64,000 nucleotides of DNA, taken from the NCBI GenBank assembly GCA_003586115.2, contig QVOM02000116.1, positions 40,182,128-40,246,127 on the forward strand, given 5' to 3'. The first letter of the stretch is position 1; each line of letters begins with the position of its first letter. This stretch comes from Salvator merianae. Its lineage: Eukaryota; Chordata; Lepidosauria; Squamata; Teiidae. A program made the position numbers and the translations under genes. The notes below the pieces were generated by a model. That model was not told where the DNA came from and did not search any database. It saw only the letters and a list, made by a program, of their open reading frames with translations. This document shows, piece by piece, positions 45,959 through 58,095 of this stretch.

Positions 45959-47547
45959 CTGATTCTTGAGAACCCCCTTTATAAATGTTGTCCTGTGCTT
46001 TTGCTATGTCATGGGATTCTGCCAATGACAAGGCTACATATCAAACCTGTAGCATTCTGTGGGCCTCTTCTTGTCTTTGGAACCATTTTCCCACTTGTCC
46101 TTATACAATGCAGAAAGTGTTTGGTGTGTTCCAATAAGATTTTGAGTTCTGAGTGTGGATTGCATGTGTTGGTGTGTTGGGCTGCTGAGCTGGACTTCCA
46201 GTCTGGGGTGGGTTGGGGAGATTTGGATCCTTCTGACAAGACATCTGTGTTTTCTGACACTGCATTGCATAGAAGATTCTAGTTGGGAAGGGAAGGTGTG
46301 TCCCTTCTGGTGCAAGATCCTTTCCCCCATTGACTTGCATTGAGAGGCAAGTCAATGTAATTGTTATGTGGTTGGTCACCTCAATGTTAGTTAATGACCA
46401 ATGTAAGTCAATGGAACTCTTAGTTGTGGTTGACCTACCCTCAGTCTTCCACAGTAGTCAATGGCTCAATTTATGTGGATTTAGATTCTGTGCAAACTGA
46501 AGGACTACTGTAGTTATAAACTGGAATACTTTAAAACGATTTCTTCTTTTTTAAAAAAATGCCATCATTGCAGCCAAATGAGCACGTATACAGTAACCAG
46601 GACAGCTGAGTACTCCTTCCCGCACAGGAAGTGAGGACCAGATGCTACAAAATAGAGGTGGTTACTGTGCTCTTGCACTCCTGCCCTGCTGTGTAGGCAT
46701 ATCTCCACTTGATATAATATATAGGATGAAGGAAATTATGTATTTGTTGTGGTGTTAATAGGTTAAGCATACCTTCAGTTCTGAAATCAAGTGTCTCAGT
46801 TTTGGTCTCTTCAGTAGATGGAATGAGTGGCAGAATTGTGCTCTGACAAAGGGACCTATATGTAATTTGAGAATGTGTCTAGGGATTAACATTTTAATAT
46901 ATTGTTTCTGTTTCTGTCTGATTTAGAAACAACCACCCTTCAGATTAAAACAAGCAAACAAACATATGGAGCGGAAACATCCTACTTTTTGCTGACATAA
47001 TTTCCTTCTTGTGTACAGATTATACAATCTTGGCTTTCAGACCATAAGCAGTCACTTCAGCTTCCTAAGAACTCAACTTGCGAGCCACGTTATTTTATTT
47101 TTGTGGGGATGGGGTTTGATATGAATACTCTACAAATTTGCCTGGAATATCTGGGTGGAAGAAACATTTCCTATTTAACATTATCTGTCTCCTCAAGAGC
47201 AGGTAACTTCAGATGAAGGGCAGCTAGCATAAGGAGGAGAGAAACACTGACTGGGAAATGGGAGGGTGTCTGTTAAAAAACCAAGAGAAAAAGCACTGAC
47301 AATACAAACCCCATTCACTCCACAGAGCTGCCTATCTTCTGCTGAAATGAAGAGTCACTCACCTGAAGTTATTCCTCATTGTAGAGACAGGCACTATTAA
47401 AAAAATTTTTTTCCCTCTGGTCCTGCCAGGTTGGAGAGTATTAAATTGCTGTATTTTTTCTTCGATCTGAGAATGCTACAAATTATTGAACATATACTGG
47501 AATATCTCTGTGTCATCATTCTTCCAGTTTTAACCTGGGGATTCTAG
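45959..47547. other. No gene recognised; small hairpin at 46331-46356
   Basis: ATTGACTTGC and GCAAGTCAAT face each other around an 8-nt loop near 46331-46356, and a caatgtaagtcaatgg copy follows at about 46397. A 129-codon plus frame at 45893-46282 starts inside the MITE fragment and has no domain. Acceptor-like tgtctgatttag at about 46925 precedes a short frame only. Confidence 0.45.
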
Positions 47548-47990
47548 GGCAGTGTGTGGACTGGACTGGCGAACTGGACCAGCAGCTTGGCCGGAAAGCC
47601 TGATTTGCATTTTGGATCAGTCTACTGGGAGACTGTATCTGCAATGGATGAGGCATTGGGCCAGCCAAGATTGAAATTGGCCCCATAGTCTGGTCCATTT
47701 AACATTCCAGGATGGTGGACTGGACCAACGTATCTGGACTGCACTGAGTAACTGATCTAGTCTAACAGGACTAAGAAGCCCAGCACCATTCCTCTGGGCA
47801 CACAGAAGCAGCCTTGGAAGCTTGGTGATTTTGGACACTTGGCTAAAACATGCCCAGTCAGCAATTTTGGAGGCTGGGAAATGCAGACAGCCCTTGCTAT
47901 GGGTGGACATCCCTTGGTGCAGTTTGCCAGTCACCTAGCCAGCCTTGGTCCAGATTGCTTGATCTGGCCCAGCCCAGTGTAGGATAATGT
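47548..47990 (+). mobile_element. MITE family J, copy 1
   Basis: Shares with 54216-54700 the ordered blocks gatcagtctac, atctgcaatggatgaggcattg, agtctggtcc/agactgtacc, cttctgggcac-like, and gtcagattgct / gtccagattgcttgatc. The right end (CAGTGTAGGATAATGTCC) inverts to a variant of the shared terminus. Confidence 0.6.
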
Positions 47991-50900
47991 CCACTAAGCA
48001 GATCTTGCCTGGGTGAACTTCACTGGCGCCTGCGATTTCAGGTTAAGTCAGATTAAGTGGACATCTACCAGTGTATGGAGGACTTCAAATAAAGCTGACA
48101 AATCAAAATGTGTCAGACTGGGACCTTCCAGCTGTTTTTCCTCTACACTGCCAGCTGCTGGTGGTTAGCGTTATCTTTGCGGTCACTTTATGATGAATGT
48201 TTGGTCAGCTTCCCTCTGGTCATATATCACGCAGGATAATATACCCTGGCAAGTGGTTATGAAACTACTTGAGGCCTATGAAAATCTCAAAGGGTAGTCA
48301 GTAAATACTCCAAAGCTTTCAGTCTTGGAGGCGTTGCTTGTAGAACTTGCTGAATCGGTACTTTGATTTCCCAGGAACTACATAGGTTCTACTAATTCCT
48401 TATAAGCAAAAAGGCTTGTCTGTCACATCGACAGTACTGGTGTTTCTGCAGACTATAACTTGACTTGAATATGTGCTGTTTTTTTCTGCTTTGTAGATTA
48501 ATTCATTAACCATAGTCAAGTTTCAGTGGACTGTGATGAATCACAAATCCTCACCACACATTCAATGAATGTTCGAGGAGTCAGCAAGATTGTGCCACAT
48601 CCCTTGATGCCGGTACACCAATTAATCACACTCTCAGAGGCTACACGTGCAGCTTTAAAGTGCAATGTCCAGCATGGTTTACAGTTCTTTTTATAGGAAG
48701 CAGCATCAAATTGTGGGGATATCAGATTGGAGTGGGAGAGAAATTTGTTTCATTTGCATGTTAAGCAAAATATACAAAAAGGAGAAGAACTTTTTATTTT
48801 TTTAATGACAATCTTATACATTTATAGGAAATTAACTTAGAAATGGGACCAGGTAACCTTTAGACTGAAAGTATAAGACCTTAAAGTAACACAGTTTGCT
48901 AAATTTGCCAATGTTCCTATTTCAGAAGACACTTCTCTGTCAGATGACACCATTAATTATCCAGTGGGGCTTCCACAAGGATAATGGGGCAGAGGAGAGA
49001 TCCAGTTAGAAGCCTTCCCGTGGGTCTTATCCATGGGTCTTTGTCAAAGAAAGGAAGATAGACCTCTTGTATCTTGCAGATTGAGATGTAAAACAAATGC
49101 AGAGTGCAGTAATAATCACCAGCAGTCAGTCAAAATGCTCCCAAAGGGTCCTTTGCTTCTTGGCCCTGTGGCAAAAAGCTGCTTGCTCAGTAATAGTTAC
49201 TCTCCTGAGATTACTAATACATATTTTGTTCCTCAACAGATAGATGTGTAGTTCATTAGAATCAAGGAGAGGCTTCCAACCAAAGAAATGGAAATGGCTT
49301 TCAGGTTCTCCTCAAGTGCGGTCAGACCCATGTAAAAAGACACCCTGTGTATGAATCTGAGTTTGTAAATAACAGACTTTTTTTTTTTTTCCAGCATTCA
49401 CCGTACGCTAGCTTGAAGTCTCAGAAAAGCCACTGCTTCAACGTTTGAGATTTTATAGCTCTGGACATCTATTTCTTTAAGTCGGGTTGGGCAGGAAACT
49501 ACATAAGTGAAGAGGCGGAGGTTTCCCACTGAACAGCCAATCAGTGGGTAACACCCGCAGTCAGGATAGATGTTGCCTGACCTGGATGCGAATAAAGGCT
49601 GCAGTGTGACAAAATAAGGTAGGTTCTGAGCCATATGTTTGGATAATTATTTGGGATGCTATTTTTGTGGGCGTTGCATGTCTGGGGATGGAATGCTTTT
49701 TCTTAAAGGGATGACTGAAAAAGCACTGTCTGATCACATGCCTCCACCATTGACACCTGGATAGCCCATGGGCAGGTCACCTAACAGAAGACAGATCAAG
49801 CAGACACCTTACTGTTTTCTCCACTGTGTGTTGAATTTCCTTCTGAAGTAGCATGATTTTGCTACAGGCATGATTCTCAGGTATGTTACTCTGAAGTAAC
49901 ACTGGTGGATGTAAGTGTATATTGAAATCCTGCACAGAAGTTTGAAGTGGGGACCTTACGAGAAAATATACAATGTTCCCCCATTTTCAGCAAATAGAGA
50001 ATCAGACCAAATTTAGCAGTCATAGCAGTTTGGTATCCAAAGCCTGCTCAGAAGCTTAAAGTGTAGACCCTACAGGAAACATAAAATATTTCCCCTGATT
50101 TCAGGAAATAAATTAAAATTGGTGAACTATTCCTAAAATGGCAAAAACACTTCAGTCCAAAATCCTAGAACTGTGCTACTTTGGCAAGTCTGTCACAATA
50201 CATATCTATATGCAGGTGCAAAAAGCAACTCTAAATCAAACACTCCAGTCCCTAAACTGCAGCACAGTGAAAGCAGGGAGTTCCATACATCTCCCCACAT
50301 ACCTCCTGGCACAGGGCTTGTTGTGTATGACTGAACTGCATGGTAATTCTGTGGCTAATGGCCATTGCCAGTGGTGGTTCGTGTAGGTAAGTGTGGACTG
50401 AAATCCCTTCTTCTCCTGCTATCAGGTTCGTGAACTTCCTTTGAAATCTATGTGATGCTGCATGGACTTCAAAGAAAGCTCACAAACCTGCTTTCAGCAA
50501 GGGGAGGAGCTTCTGGCTACACTTACCCATGCTCTTATGTGTGCTGTTTGCCACTGGCCACAGACCAGCTCCCTTTTCTCAGGTACACTCTGGTGCAAGT
50601 GACCTGGTCAATGCTGCACAATTCTACAAGGATTCTGTACTGTACTATTTATTTACATTGAATTCCTAGGTCCTAAGAACAGGTAGGATATTCCAAGGTA
50701 TGAAGGAACAACATTTCAGGTGCTTCTCCTTCAGTTTACAGCACAATCCTTATACATCTTTGTACATCCTGCTTGGAAGGCCCAACCCTCTTAAAATTAC
50801 AGAATGGCCCTGTGGGTTTCTACTGCAGAAGCGGTAGCAGCTGGTAGGTGGGTGTGCATACCGTAGAGCCTGGAATCTCAAGATTCACTGAGATCCAGAG

Positions 50901-51459
50901 AAGCCTGATTTGTGTGCTGAACCCTCTTTGATCTGATGTACTGTGCATTGTATCAAACAGAGATTTGCCATGCAAATGGGTTTCAAAATCCGACAAATCT
51001 TTATGTGACACTGCTAAGTATGTTGAGGAGTGCCCGTGAACACCAGCTGTTATAGTACAGAAGTAAGCTCTACTGAATTGATTTGCTTCAAAAATTTATA
51101 GACAGACATTCTAGAATTAAAATGTCTATGGAGTCTAATATAACCATTCATAATTACAATAACAAACCAATAAAAACCATTCCTCTTCATTCAAATAGTG
51201 TTCCACACCAATGGCCACCCTATTCATAACAACAAAATCAGGGGAGATAGGGAATCAGTGGAGAATACTTGCCAAATCTTCCAGAAGTTCTGAAAATGTC
51301 ACAGAATACTGAGGCCATGTCTCCATGTGATGGGGGAGATGGCCTGAGTGTGGGTTCCTTGGCAGAGCTGCCTTGATTGCCTTGCTGAAGGGCACCTCTG
51401 TGGATCAATTTCAGAAACCAAAGGTATCCAATGATATGGTGATTGACAGAGGTGGATTA
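47991..51459. other. No gene recognised
   Basis: AT-rich, mostly unique-looking sequence. Acceptor-like ttttttctgctttgtag at about 48480 is followed by only 23 open codons. A poly-T run lies at 49379. Direct similarity between gatcctgcacagaagtttgaagtggggacc (about 49928) and gcctgctcagaagcttaaagtgtagacc (about 50041) suggests a small duplication of about 110 bp. Confidence 0.45.
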
Positions 51460-51732
51460 CAGGTGTGCATGAATTCAAAAATTATGATTTGATTCAAATT
51501 GAACTGAATTGAGTCACAAGTTGTTTGGTTCAAAAATCAATGGGAAAAACATCATTTTTAAAGTGCAACAGTGGCCAAACTTGAACCAGTTCAAATCGAA
51601 CTGGCTGGTTAGACCCATTCGAATGAACTCCCTGTGGTTTGGTTCAGTTCAAACCAGGCCCTTTTGTATGGGGGTAGTGGGGGTTCAATTCGGTTTGGAA
51701 TGGGTTGAACCCACACCAGTTCAACACATCTC
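51460..51732. mobile_element. GAGATGTGCA-family MITE, copy 3, flanked by TA
   Basis: Left end CAGGTGTGCATGAATTC after TA; right end GTTCAACACATCTC before TA. The interior is a run of ggttcaaaccg/gaactgaattg type blocks that fold back. TA at both sides fits a Tc1/mariner-type MITE. Confidence 0.65.
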
Positions 51733-52036
51733 TAGAGTGGAGACTTGATCTGAATTTTGCAGAACTTCCCAAAATTTGGTACTGGAGTTGTAATCATGTA
51801 ATTAACCCTTCCACTGCATGCATTGTGAGGTTAGAGCATTAGCATCAGCCAGATTATACCCTTTGGAAGTATACAAAAATAATGAAATATTTTAAATGCT
51901 CTGTGCTTCAAATATTAAAAATAAAAACGTTTTTAGTTAGTTACATGGAAATTGGGCAAGTAGTATTAAAGAAAACGCTTTGGCCGCCAAGTGCCTTAAC
52001 CATTCTTTGATCCTTTTGTGATTTGATCAGCATTAG

Positions 52037-52903
52037 CAAAAGGCATCCCTCAAAGAAACAGATGAATCCTTATTGGGGAATACCTGTGAATTGTCTGAGC
52101 ATTTTAAAAAGTTCAGGTTATGTTCACTTCAAGATTTAGCTTATGTCTGCACTATTCACCTTCATGATGCGAACAAATGGTATCTAGTTCTGCTATTTTC
52201 CTTTCCCACCTATATGAAACCTAACCAAAGTTCATATGAGAAAATTAGAGAAACTCTGGAAGATATAATAAATAACATTAACATTTATGCAAGTCCTGTG
52301 AATAGAGTAACTTATGAAATATTTCATTTTTCTCAAGACATTGGTATTTTTTGTGTGCTCTCAGTGTAAACGTATACCACAAAGCCTGTGGACAAAGGGA
52401 TAATCTTTTAAAATTGTTTACAAGGTTTGAAATTGTGTTCATTGAAATAAATGTACTGGAAACAGTGCAAGTAGAAAATGCTACAAAGGCTATAAAGTTT
52501 GCATAAAGAATCCATTATGAAGGTGTGCCAATGGAACGATTGTTTGATGTTGCGTTACAAATGTATTGTTTGTTCTTTATTTTTTAAGACTCAGTTGATC
52601 CAGTGGGTTTTTGCATTTAAAGAGCATAATGAAGCTGAGTTATTTCCAAGTCATTGGAGGAGAGTAGTTCACATTAAACATTTGTAAAGAATTATTAAAA
52701 CTTGAAGGCTGCTTCTTAATGTAATGTCTGGATGTCTTTTATATTAGGTTTTTGATTTCACACATATTCTTCCAATCAAATATAATGCAAAAGCAGAACT
52801 TTTACAGGCATTGCCAATGGAAACAAGAAGCACGGAAACAAATGAGATAAAGCAGCGTGTGCATGTTTTATGCACCCGTGCCAAACATCTGCCTGTGAGA
52901 TGG
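52037..52903 (+). pseudogene. Frameshifted coding-like tract of unknown origin
   Basis: About 870 bp look like one degraded protein read in shifting plus frames. Frame 1 (52037-52335) includes CSLQDLAYVCTIHLHDANKW and YEKIRETLEDIINN. It shifts near 52338 to a frame holding GQRDNLLKLFTRFEIVF and VLETVQVENATKAIKFA, a stop, then IHYEGVPMERLFDVALQ. Near 52584 it shifts to QLIQWVFAFKEHNEAELF, a stop, then a frame to 52903 with THILPIKYNAKAELLQALP. The last block lies between TTAG and GTGAGT. I do not recognise the family. It may be a processed pseudogene or the ORF of a decayed transposon. Confidence 0.35.
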
Positions 52904-53099
52904 GTGAGTGCCATCCAGCAATTTGTTGTAAACATGGGAGTTCCAAGTCATAGTCACAGGAACCCCTCAGTACTTTGGCACATGCTAAGGAAACATAACT
53001 TTTCAAGTTGGTTTTTGCCTGGTGTGTTATTGTGTAACATTATTATATTGCAGCTCACATGTTTGTTTCAAAACCAAAGGTCCTTCCTCAGTGACTCAC

Positions 53100-53780
53100 A
53101 TTACACTAGAAGCCCAAAGCAAATATAAAAGACAAATGAGACAGGCAGCAAACTGCAGTTATGATTGTGTTCGAGTTTCTTAGTCATGCCTTTCTCCGTC
53201 TTTTCCATAATTCTGGAATCCATTTCCCCTTCCTTCTGAGAATTCAGTGGCCACGGACCATGGGAATAGGGAGGATGGAGGTGGTTTTTTCCATCCTCCA
53301 ATAAGTAGCAGTCTCTGCTGCAAATTGATACAACATGTATGTTATTCTATTTCCAGATAGCACATATGTTGAGTTGTCAGAGTGGAACAGCGTAAGGGCA
53401 CGGTCAAAGATGGGAGACAGTGCAGAAGGGTAGAGTGCCAACTAGGTCAGAAGACAGTTCAGGAGTCTCAAAGGAGATCAGTGATCCTTCACTGCCAGGA
53501 CACAAATCAGAGGCTGCATCTCCACTTACCTCTGAAAAGGGATTCTGGCCACTGTATTTCCATGTGTGTAGGCAGAAAGGGCCTCGCAATGAATGCACCA
53601 CCCCATTTGTGGGTGCAATTGCTTTAAAGGTGCCATTTTTTCAGGGTGCAATTTCCAGCCCTGAAGGAAGGTGTTCCCAGCAGTCACTGCAAATTGTGGC
53701 AGAGTGGCAGAAAACACTCTCACAGAAAAGCACTCATCTGCTTTTCTGGAGGCAGCACTAATGTCACTGCTCATGTGGAC
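53100..53780. other. Unclassified repeat-like tract
   Basis: Contains overlapping frames of 81-113 codons on both strands with low-complexity composition, resembling the GC-richer repeat families here. Termini not found. Confidence 0.4.
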
Positions 53781-53783
53781 TTA

Positions 53784-54092
53784 GGGCCTTTCCGCACTTA
53801 CCTTTAAAATGTTATAGTATGAGGGCTAACACACTTCTAGGCCTCTCTCTTCCACACTCTGGAGTTAAAAATAAGAGGCCTACTAGCACCCTTTCATTCC
53901 TGGTCATTGGAGGCCTCTCAGGAGGCTCCAAAGCTTACATGAGCTTTGGAGCAGCATAGGGCCTGTCCTGGAACATGCATTCAAATGCAAATGGTCTTGT
54001 TCTGTGAGAGCTGGGCCACTCCAGCAGGGACCCATTCCAATTGGAACAGTTCTAGCTGGAGTGGTCCAGTCCCTGCAAGTTTAGAAACAGCC
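53784..54092 (+). mobile_element. MITE with shared terminus and perfect TTA target duplication (309 bp)
   Basis: Left end GGGCCTTTCCGCACTTACC follows TTA (53781-53783). Right end GCAAGTTTAGAAACAGCC precedes TTA (54093-54095). The ends are inverted over the first 16-18 bases with a few mismatches. A 3-bp TTA duplication with GGGCC-type ends is the PIF/Harbinger pattern. The interior contains a ggagcagcatagggcctg block not shared clearly with other families, and a tggccact/agtggtcca foldback. Confidence 0.8.
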
Positions 54093-54215
54093 TTAGTTGA
54101 ACCTGCATTGCTTGAAGCAACATACCCTGCCCTGTTTATTCCAACACAGGAAATGGCCCAGATTCAAATTGCATCTCTGCCAGACTGTTGATAAAACCAG
54201 AAATACAGACACATT

Positions 54216-54700
54216 GGCTGCGTCTGTACTGGGCTGTTGGCCAAGGCCAGCAGTCTGCATGGAATTTATCCACAAAGCGGATCAGTCTACCAGAAGACCT
54301 TTCAGGTAGAACACCATATCTGCATGGGATGAGGCATTGCACCGTGCTATGTGCCAGAAAAATGGTGCCATACTGACTTCAATGCGAGACAACTTTAAAG
54401 TGATCTCCAAAGTGTTCCACAGTAGTAGACTGTACCAGCAATGAATAGCTGTTCTGGTCTACCAGGCACAATGAACCTGATGATATTTTGCTGGGTTCCC
54501 AGAATTGGCCATAGAAGTGTGCCACTTCTGGGCACCTCATCAAAGCAGCCCCACTCAGCAACTTTGAAAACTTTCCAAAGTTGGGCAGGGATGGGCTGTC
54601 TGTAAAGTGCTTGGCATGGGCTGCTGGCTAGCCACCTAATCTTGGGTCAGATTGCTCGATCCAACCCCAGATCAAACCTACACAATGTGGACTAACATGC
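54216..54700 (+). mobile_element. MITE family J, copy 2
   Basis: Left end GGCTGCGTCTGTACTGGG, right end near CACAATGTGGAC. Same block order as 47548-47990. The frames of 60-70 codons on both strands that cover it are not conserved between the copies. Confidence 0.6.
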
Positions 54701-56599
54701 ACCATACCGATACTTCCATTACATCATTTGCAACCAAACAGCTTTGGGTTATTCAATAGCCTTTCACCCCACCCCACCCTACTTTACAGGGTTGAAGTGA
54801 GAAAGAAATGGTGTGCCTTTAAGTCTTCTAAACAAAACACCATTAAAAAGCTGGCAGCCCCATGTGGCAGATATGGTCTTTATTCAATGCAAGTCCCATG
54901 ATAAGACTATGACACTCCAAAATTCTTAGAGACAGAAGAGGGAAATCTAAATGAAAATAATAGGATGCTTTTCTCATTCTAGACACCTCCCAGCAATGGG
55001 AACACAAGTGCTTCTTATTAGAGGGCATATCAATCACAGCAAACCAATCAAAGACTAAGGAGATCATTAGCCAATTAGAACTCAGTCCCTGCAAATCCAT
55101 TTAGAACTTGGAAAGTTCTGATGGAAGGGACTCAATTTTGTTCCAAGTTCAGAATAAGATCATTTTAAATAGGTGTTGTGTTCCAAACTCAAGAATCCCA
55201 AATGCCCTGTTATCAGTTGAGAAAGTTCTGACTAAGAACTTTTTACACATCTCTATTATCAGCCTCAAAGCTCTGATGGCAGCAGGCCAAAGTTGTTGGA
55301 CAAATCCACAGTGATAGTGAAAGGAAATCTGACACTGGACTTTGAAGCTGGTGCTCTTTCTTCACCTCAGCCACAAAAATTCAGTCAGATATGGCCTGTG
55401 GATCAGAACAGTAAAAGTGGTTGTGGGCAAAGCAAGGTGGCCTCAATACTGAACAGGGGCTGCCTCCAGATGCTGGCTGAATATATTGCCAACAAGTGAT
55501 ATTCTGGAGAAAAAAACTTCTCAGATGACTGCCTGTTGGCTAGACAGAGCAAGGGAATGTGCTGTCTGTGTGGGTTTTGGTATGCATACTTCTGGTATTT
55601 CACCGATGCAAAATACCTGGAACTGTGTGATCGTGACCACTGTGCATGCATGGGTGTTTTTTTTTACTCCCACTCATGTGTGGTGGACACGCATATCTGG
55701 GTATTGAAATATCCAGACGGGTGTGATGCCACCACCATGTAGGCATGGCCATCTTTGTCGGCCCATGCGCATGGCAGGAACAATGATGGAGGCACCATCT
55801 ACAAGGTGATGGTGCTATTTGGGAAAAGCCACCATGAAATTTGGGCTTTCCTGAAATAGGATACCAATAGGATATATCTTAGCTATGGTGGGGCTACCAC
55901 AGATATGTGTGGCAATCCCACCACAGCAGTGCCAAAATGATGCTATATTCTTCCCATCTAGGCAGGGCCATGATTTGTTAAAATTTCATCAAGGCTTCTG
56001 GTGTGATACTTGTACTTCTCCTACAGCACTCCATAAGGCAAAACTCAGCCCAGAATATCTTATGAAGTGTGGAATGCTGTTCCCCAAACCAAAGAGTAAA
56101 TACATCTCATCACAATTGAATATCTTCAATTTGGTTTATATAAATATATGGACTGTTGAATGCATTTTGATGCATTCTTTTTGATTTGAAACAAGAACTA
56201 TATTGCAACATATAGTGAAAGGCCAAATCCAATGGACATCTTCCTTTATTTTACTGCATGTATATCTTGTGTTTCTTCCAAAGAATTAAAGGTGTCAGAC
56301 ATTATTCTCCTGCCCTCTGTTTTATTCTGAAAATCGTCCTATGTGACAGATCCTGCTGAGAGCCAATGACTGATCCATACTGGCAAAATGAGCTTCCATG
56401 GCTGAATGGGAATTCTGAACTTTGGTCTTCCAAGTTGTAATCCAACACTCCATCTATTATACCATACTTTATTTCAATTTGGTAAAATTTGGGATACTGT
56501 ACTAGATGGCACCTACAAAAGGGAGGAATTTTACAAGAATCTGTCATGTGGCAAGTATATCTAGCTAAGGAAGCTTTCAGAAAGATGCAGCAATGGAAA
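54701..56599. other. No gene recognised
   Basis: Holds an L2/MIR-like fragment at about 56340-56465 (tgactgatccatactgg, cttccatggctgaatggg, ttccaagttgtaatccaacactccatctattatacc). The 99-codon frame at 55885-56184 has no domain. Confidence 0.5.
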
Positions 56600-56935
56600 A
56601 TAACTGTTGGGTAGCACTGAGTTGTAGCTGACTCCTGGATGACTGCATAGGCACCTCCATGGGTACTGTTATGTAGTTTTCTTGACAGATACAGAAGTAG
56701 TTTGCCATTGCCTACTTCTGGGAGGAGGCTGGGGATTGAAATGGCAAGCCTCTCTTTTCCAGGCAGTTTGTTCTACCACTAAATTACAGCCACTCCATGC
56801 ACTTCTATGCAGTTTTATTGGCAAAGATAGAGCAGTTTGCTGCTGCCTGCTTCTGTGGAGAGACTGGAGATTGAACTGGTGACCCTCTATTTTCTAAGTG
56901 GTTTTCTCTTCCACTGAGCTATAGCCACTCCCGAA
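56600..56935 (-). mobile_element. Dimeric tRNA-derived SINE
   Basis: On the minus strand, unit 1 starts with an A box (GTGGCTATAGCTCAGTGG, about 56908-56928) and a B box (GGGTCACCAGTTCAATC, 56869-56885). Unit 2 follows in tandem with a degenerate A box (tggctgtaatttagtgg, about 56776-56796) and B box (ggcttgccatttcaatcc). Each unit has the body block caggcagcagcaaactgct / taggcaatggcaaactactt. The whole ends near gagtcagctacaactcagtg. It is either a dimeric SINE or one SINE inserted in another. Confidence 0.8.
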
Positions 56936-57645
56936 TGAGACATAATACCCAGTGCCAACAGATACGTGGCAAGATTACAATAACCTTTGATCTTCTTGCT
57001 GCAAAGTGAAAACCTTCATCCTTGCCCTGCACTCAGTTTCCTTTAAGGTGTTTTAAGTAATAACTGTCATTATTGGTGAAATGTGTCAGCGAGACAACTA
57101 TGGGGACTTAAATTTTCAGCCCATTGAAAAGAAGAGTAGCAATACTGGATGTGATGCTCATTGTAAGTGCAAAAAGGTTTTCATGCCCGTTTTGTCCTCA
57201 ACATTTTCTGTTGTGATTGCTCTGAAAGGTGGTGATTAGCACTCATTTACCTCACAAGAATTGAGCTAAGAGATCACATTTTATTTCATGAAAGTAGATT
57301 GAGACAACCCAAGCATTCCTCAGTGGAATACATGAAAGTTTCCTTCTGAGAATCCTTTAGCATACATTTTATGTCTTCAATAACAAGAGCTTTAGAAATC
57401 TTTAACTGTGCCCTGAAGAATGGAACAAATATGACTACTATACTCTAGTGTTCTTTCTGGGAACTGTGAGGTGCCCTAATTAGTTTTGGCTTTTTGAAAT
57501 CATTTTCAATTGTTGAAACATCATCCAACAGATTATGCAAGGGAAGAAAATGACTTCAGAATAGCAAGTCTCACGGTATTGAAAGGAAAACTTAAGCCCA
57601 CATTCAACTGAATTTAACAACTTAGATTGGGACTTTCAAACTGAA
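56936..57645. other. No gene recognised
   Basis: AT-rich sequence without an identified element. Confidence 0.5.
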
Positions 57646-58042
57646 GGCCTGTTTGCACTTTTCACTAGTGAGCATCTGCATGCTCACTAATGAAGTGCAT
57701 CCACATTGCACGGAGGCCATAGTGATTGGGAGTGAGCTACAGCCACTCGTGATTGCTACTAGCTGTGCAGCACAAAATTGTGCACCATAGTTGTACTGGG
57801 AGCAGCTGGACTGCTCCCAGTATGCAATGTTTGCACCTATTTATGGGCATGAATGCTGTGCTACATGTTGTGGCTGCAGTTGTGCAGTCTTGTGCCACAT
57901 TCCCAGTCACCATGGCAGTGGCCAGACACTCATTTCCAGGATGTTCCAGCCTCACAGTGCAGAAGACCACTGCACTGTGAGGACTGTTCCATCTCGGAAT
58001 GTTTCATTGCAAACATTCCAAGATGGAAAGTACAAAAAGGCC
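57646..58042 (+). mobile_element. MITE family A, best-bounded copy (397 bp)
   Basis: Left end GGCCTGTTTGCACTT, right end AAGTACAAAAAGGCC. The subterminal hairpin AGTGAGCATCTGCATGCTCACT sits at about 57666. Then come agtgattgggagtgagctacagcc, gcacaaaattgtgc (palindrome), and a ggagcagctggactgctcc palindrome. At the right end gaatgtttcattgcaaacattcc forms a second hairpin. Non-coding; flanks show no clear duplication. Confidence 0.75.
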
Positions 58043-58044
58043 CC

Positions 58045-58095
58045 AAATCCCTCCAGATGTTCCTGGACTACAGGCCCCAACATTCCACTCTCAGC
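58045..58095 (+). mobile_element. Fragment of the CTCCAGATGTT hAT-like family
   Basis: atccctccagatgttcctggactacaggccccaacattcc directly abuts the family A element. Confidence 0.55.

Noticed and set aside
46925..47005. Acceptor-like site followed by 22-24 open codons
   Set aside because: No donor and two competing frames; too short to support.
48480..48575. Strong acceptor (ttttttctgctttgtag) with a short open frame
   Set aside because: Frame stops after 23 codons and no downstream signal supports a last exon.
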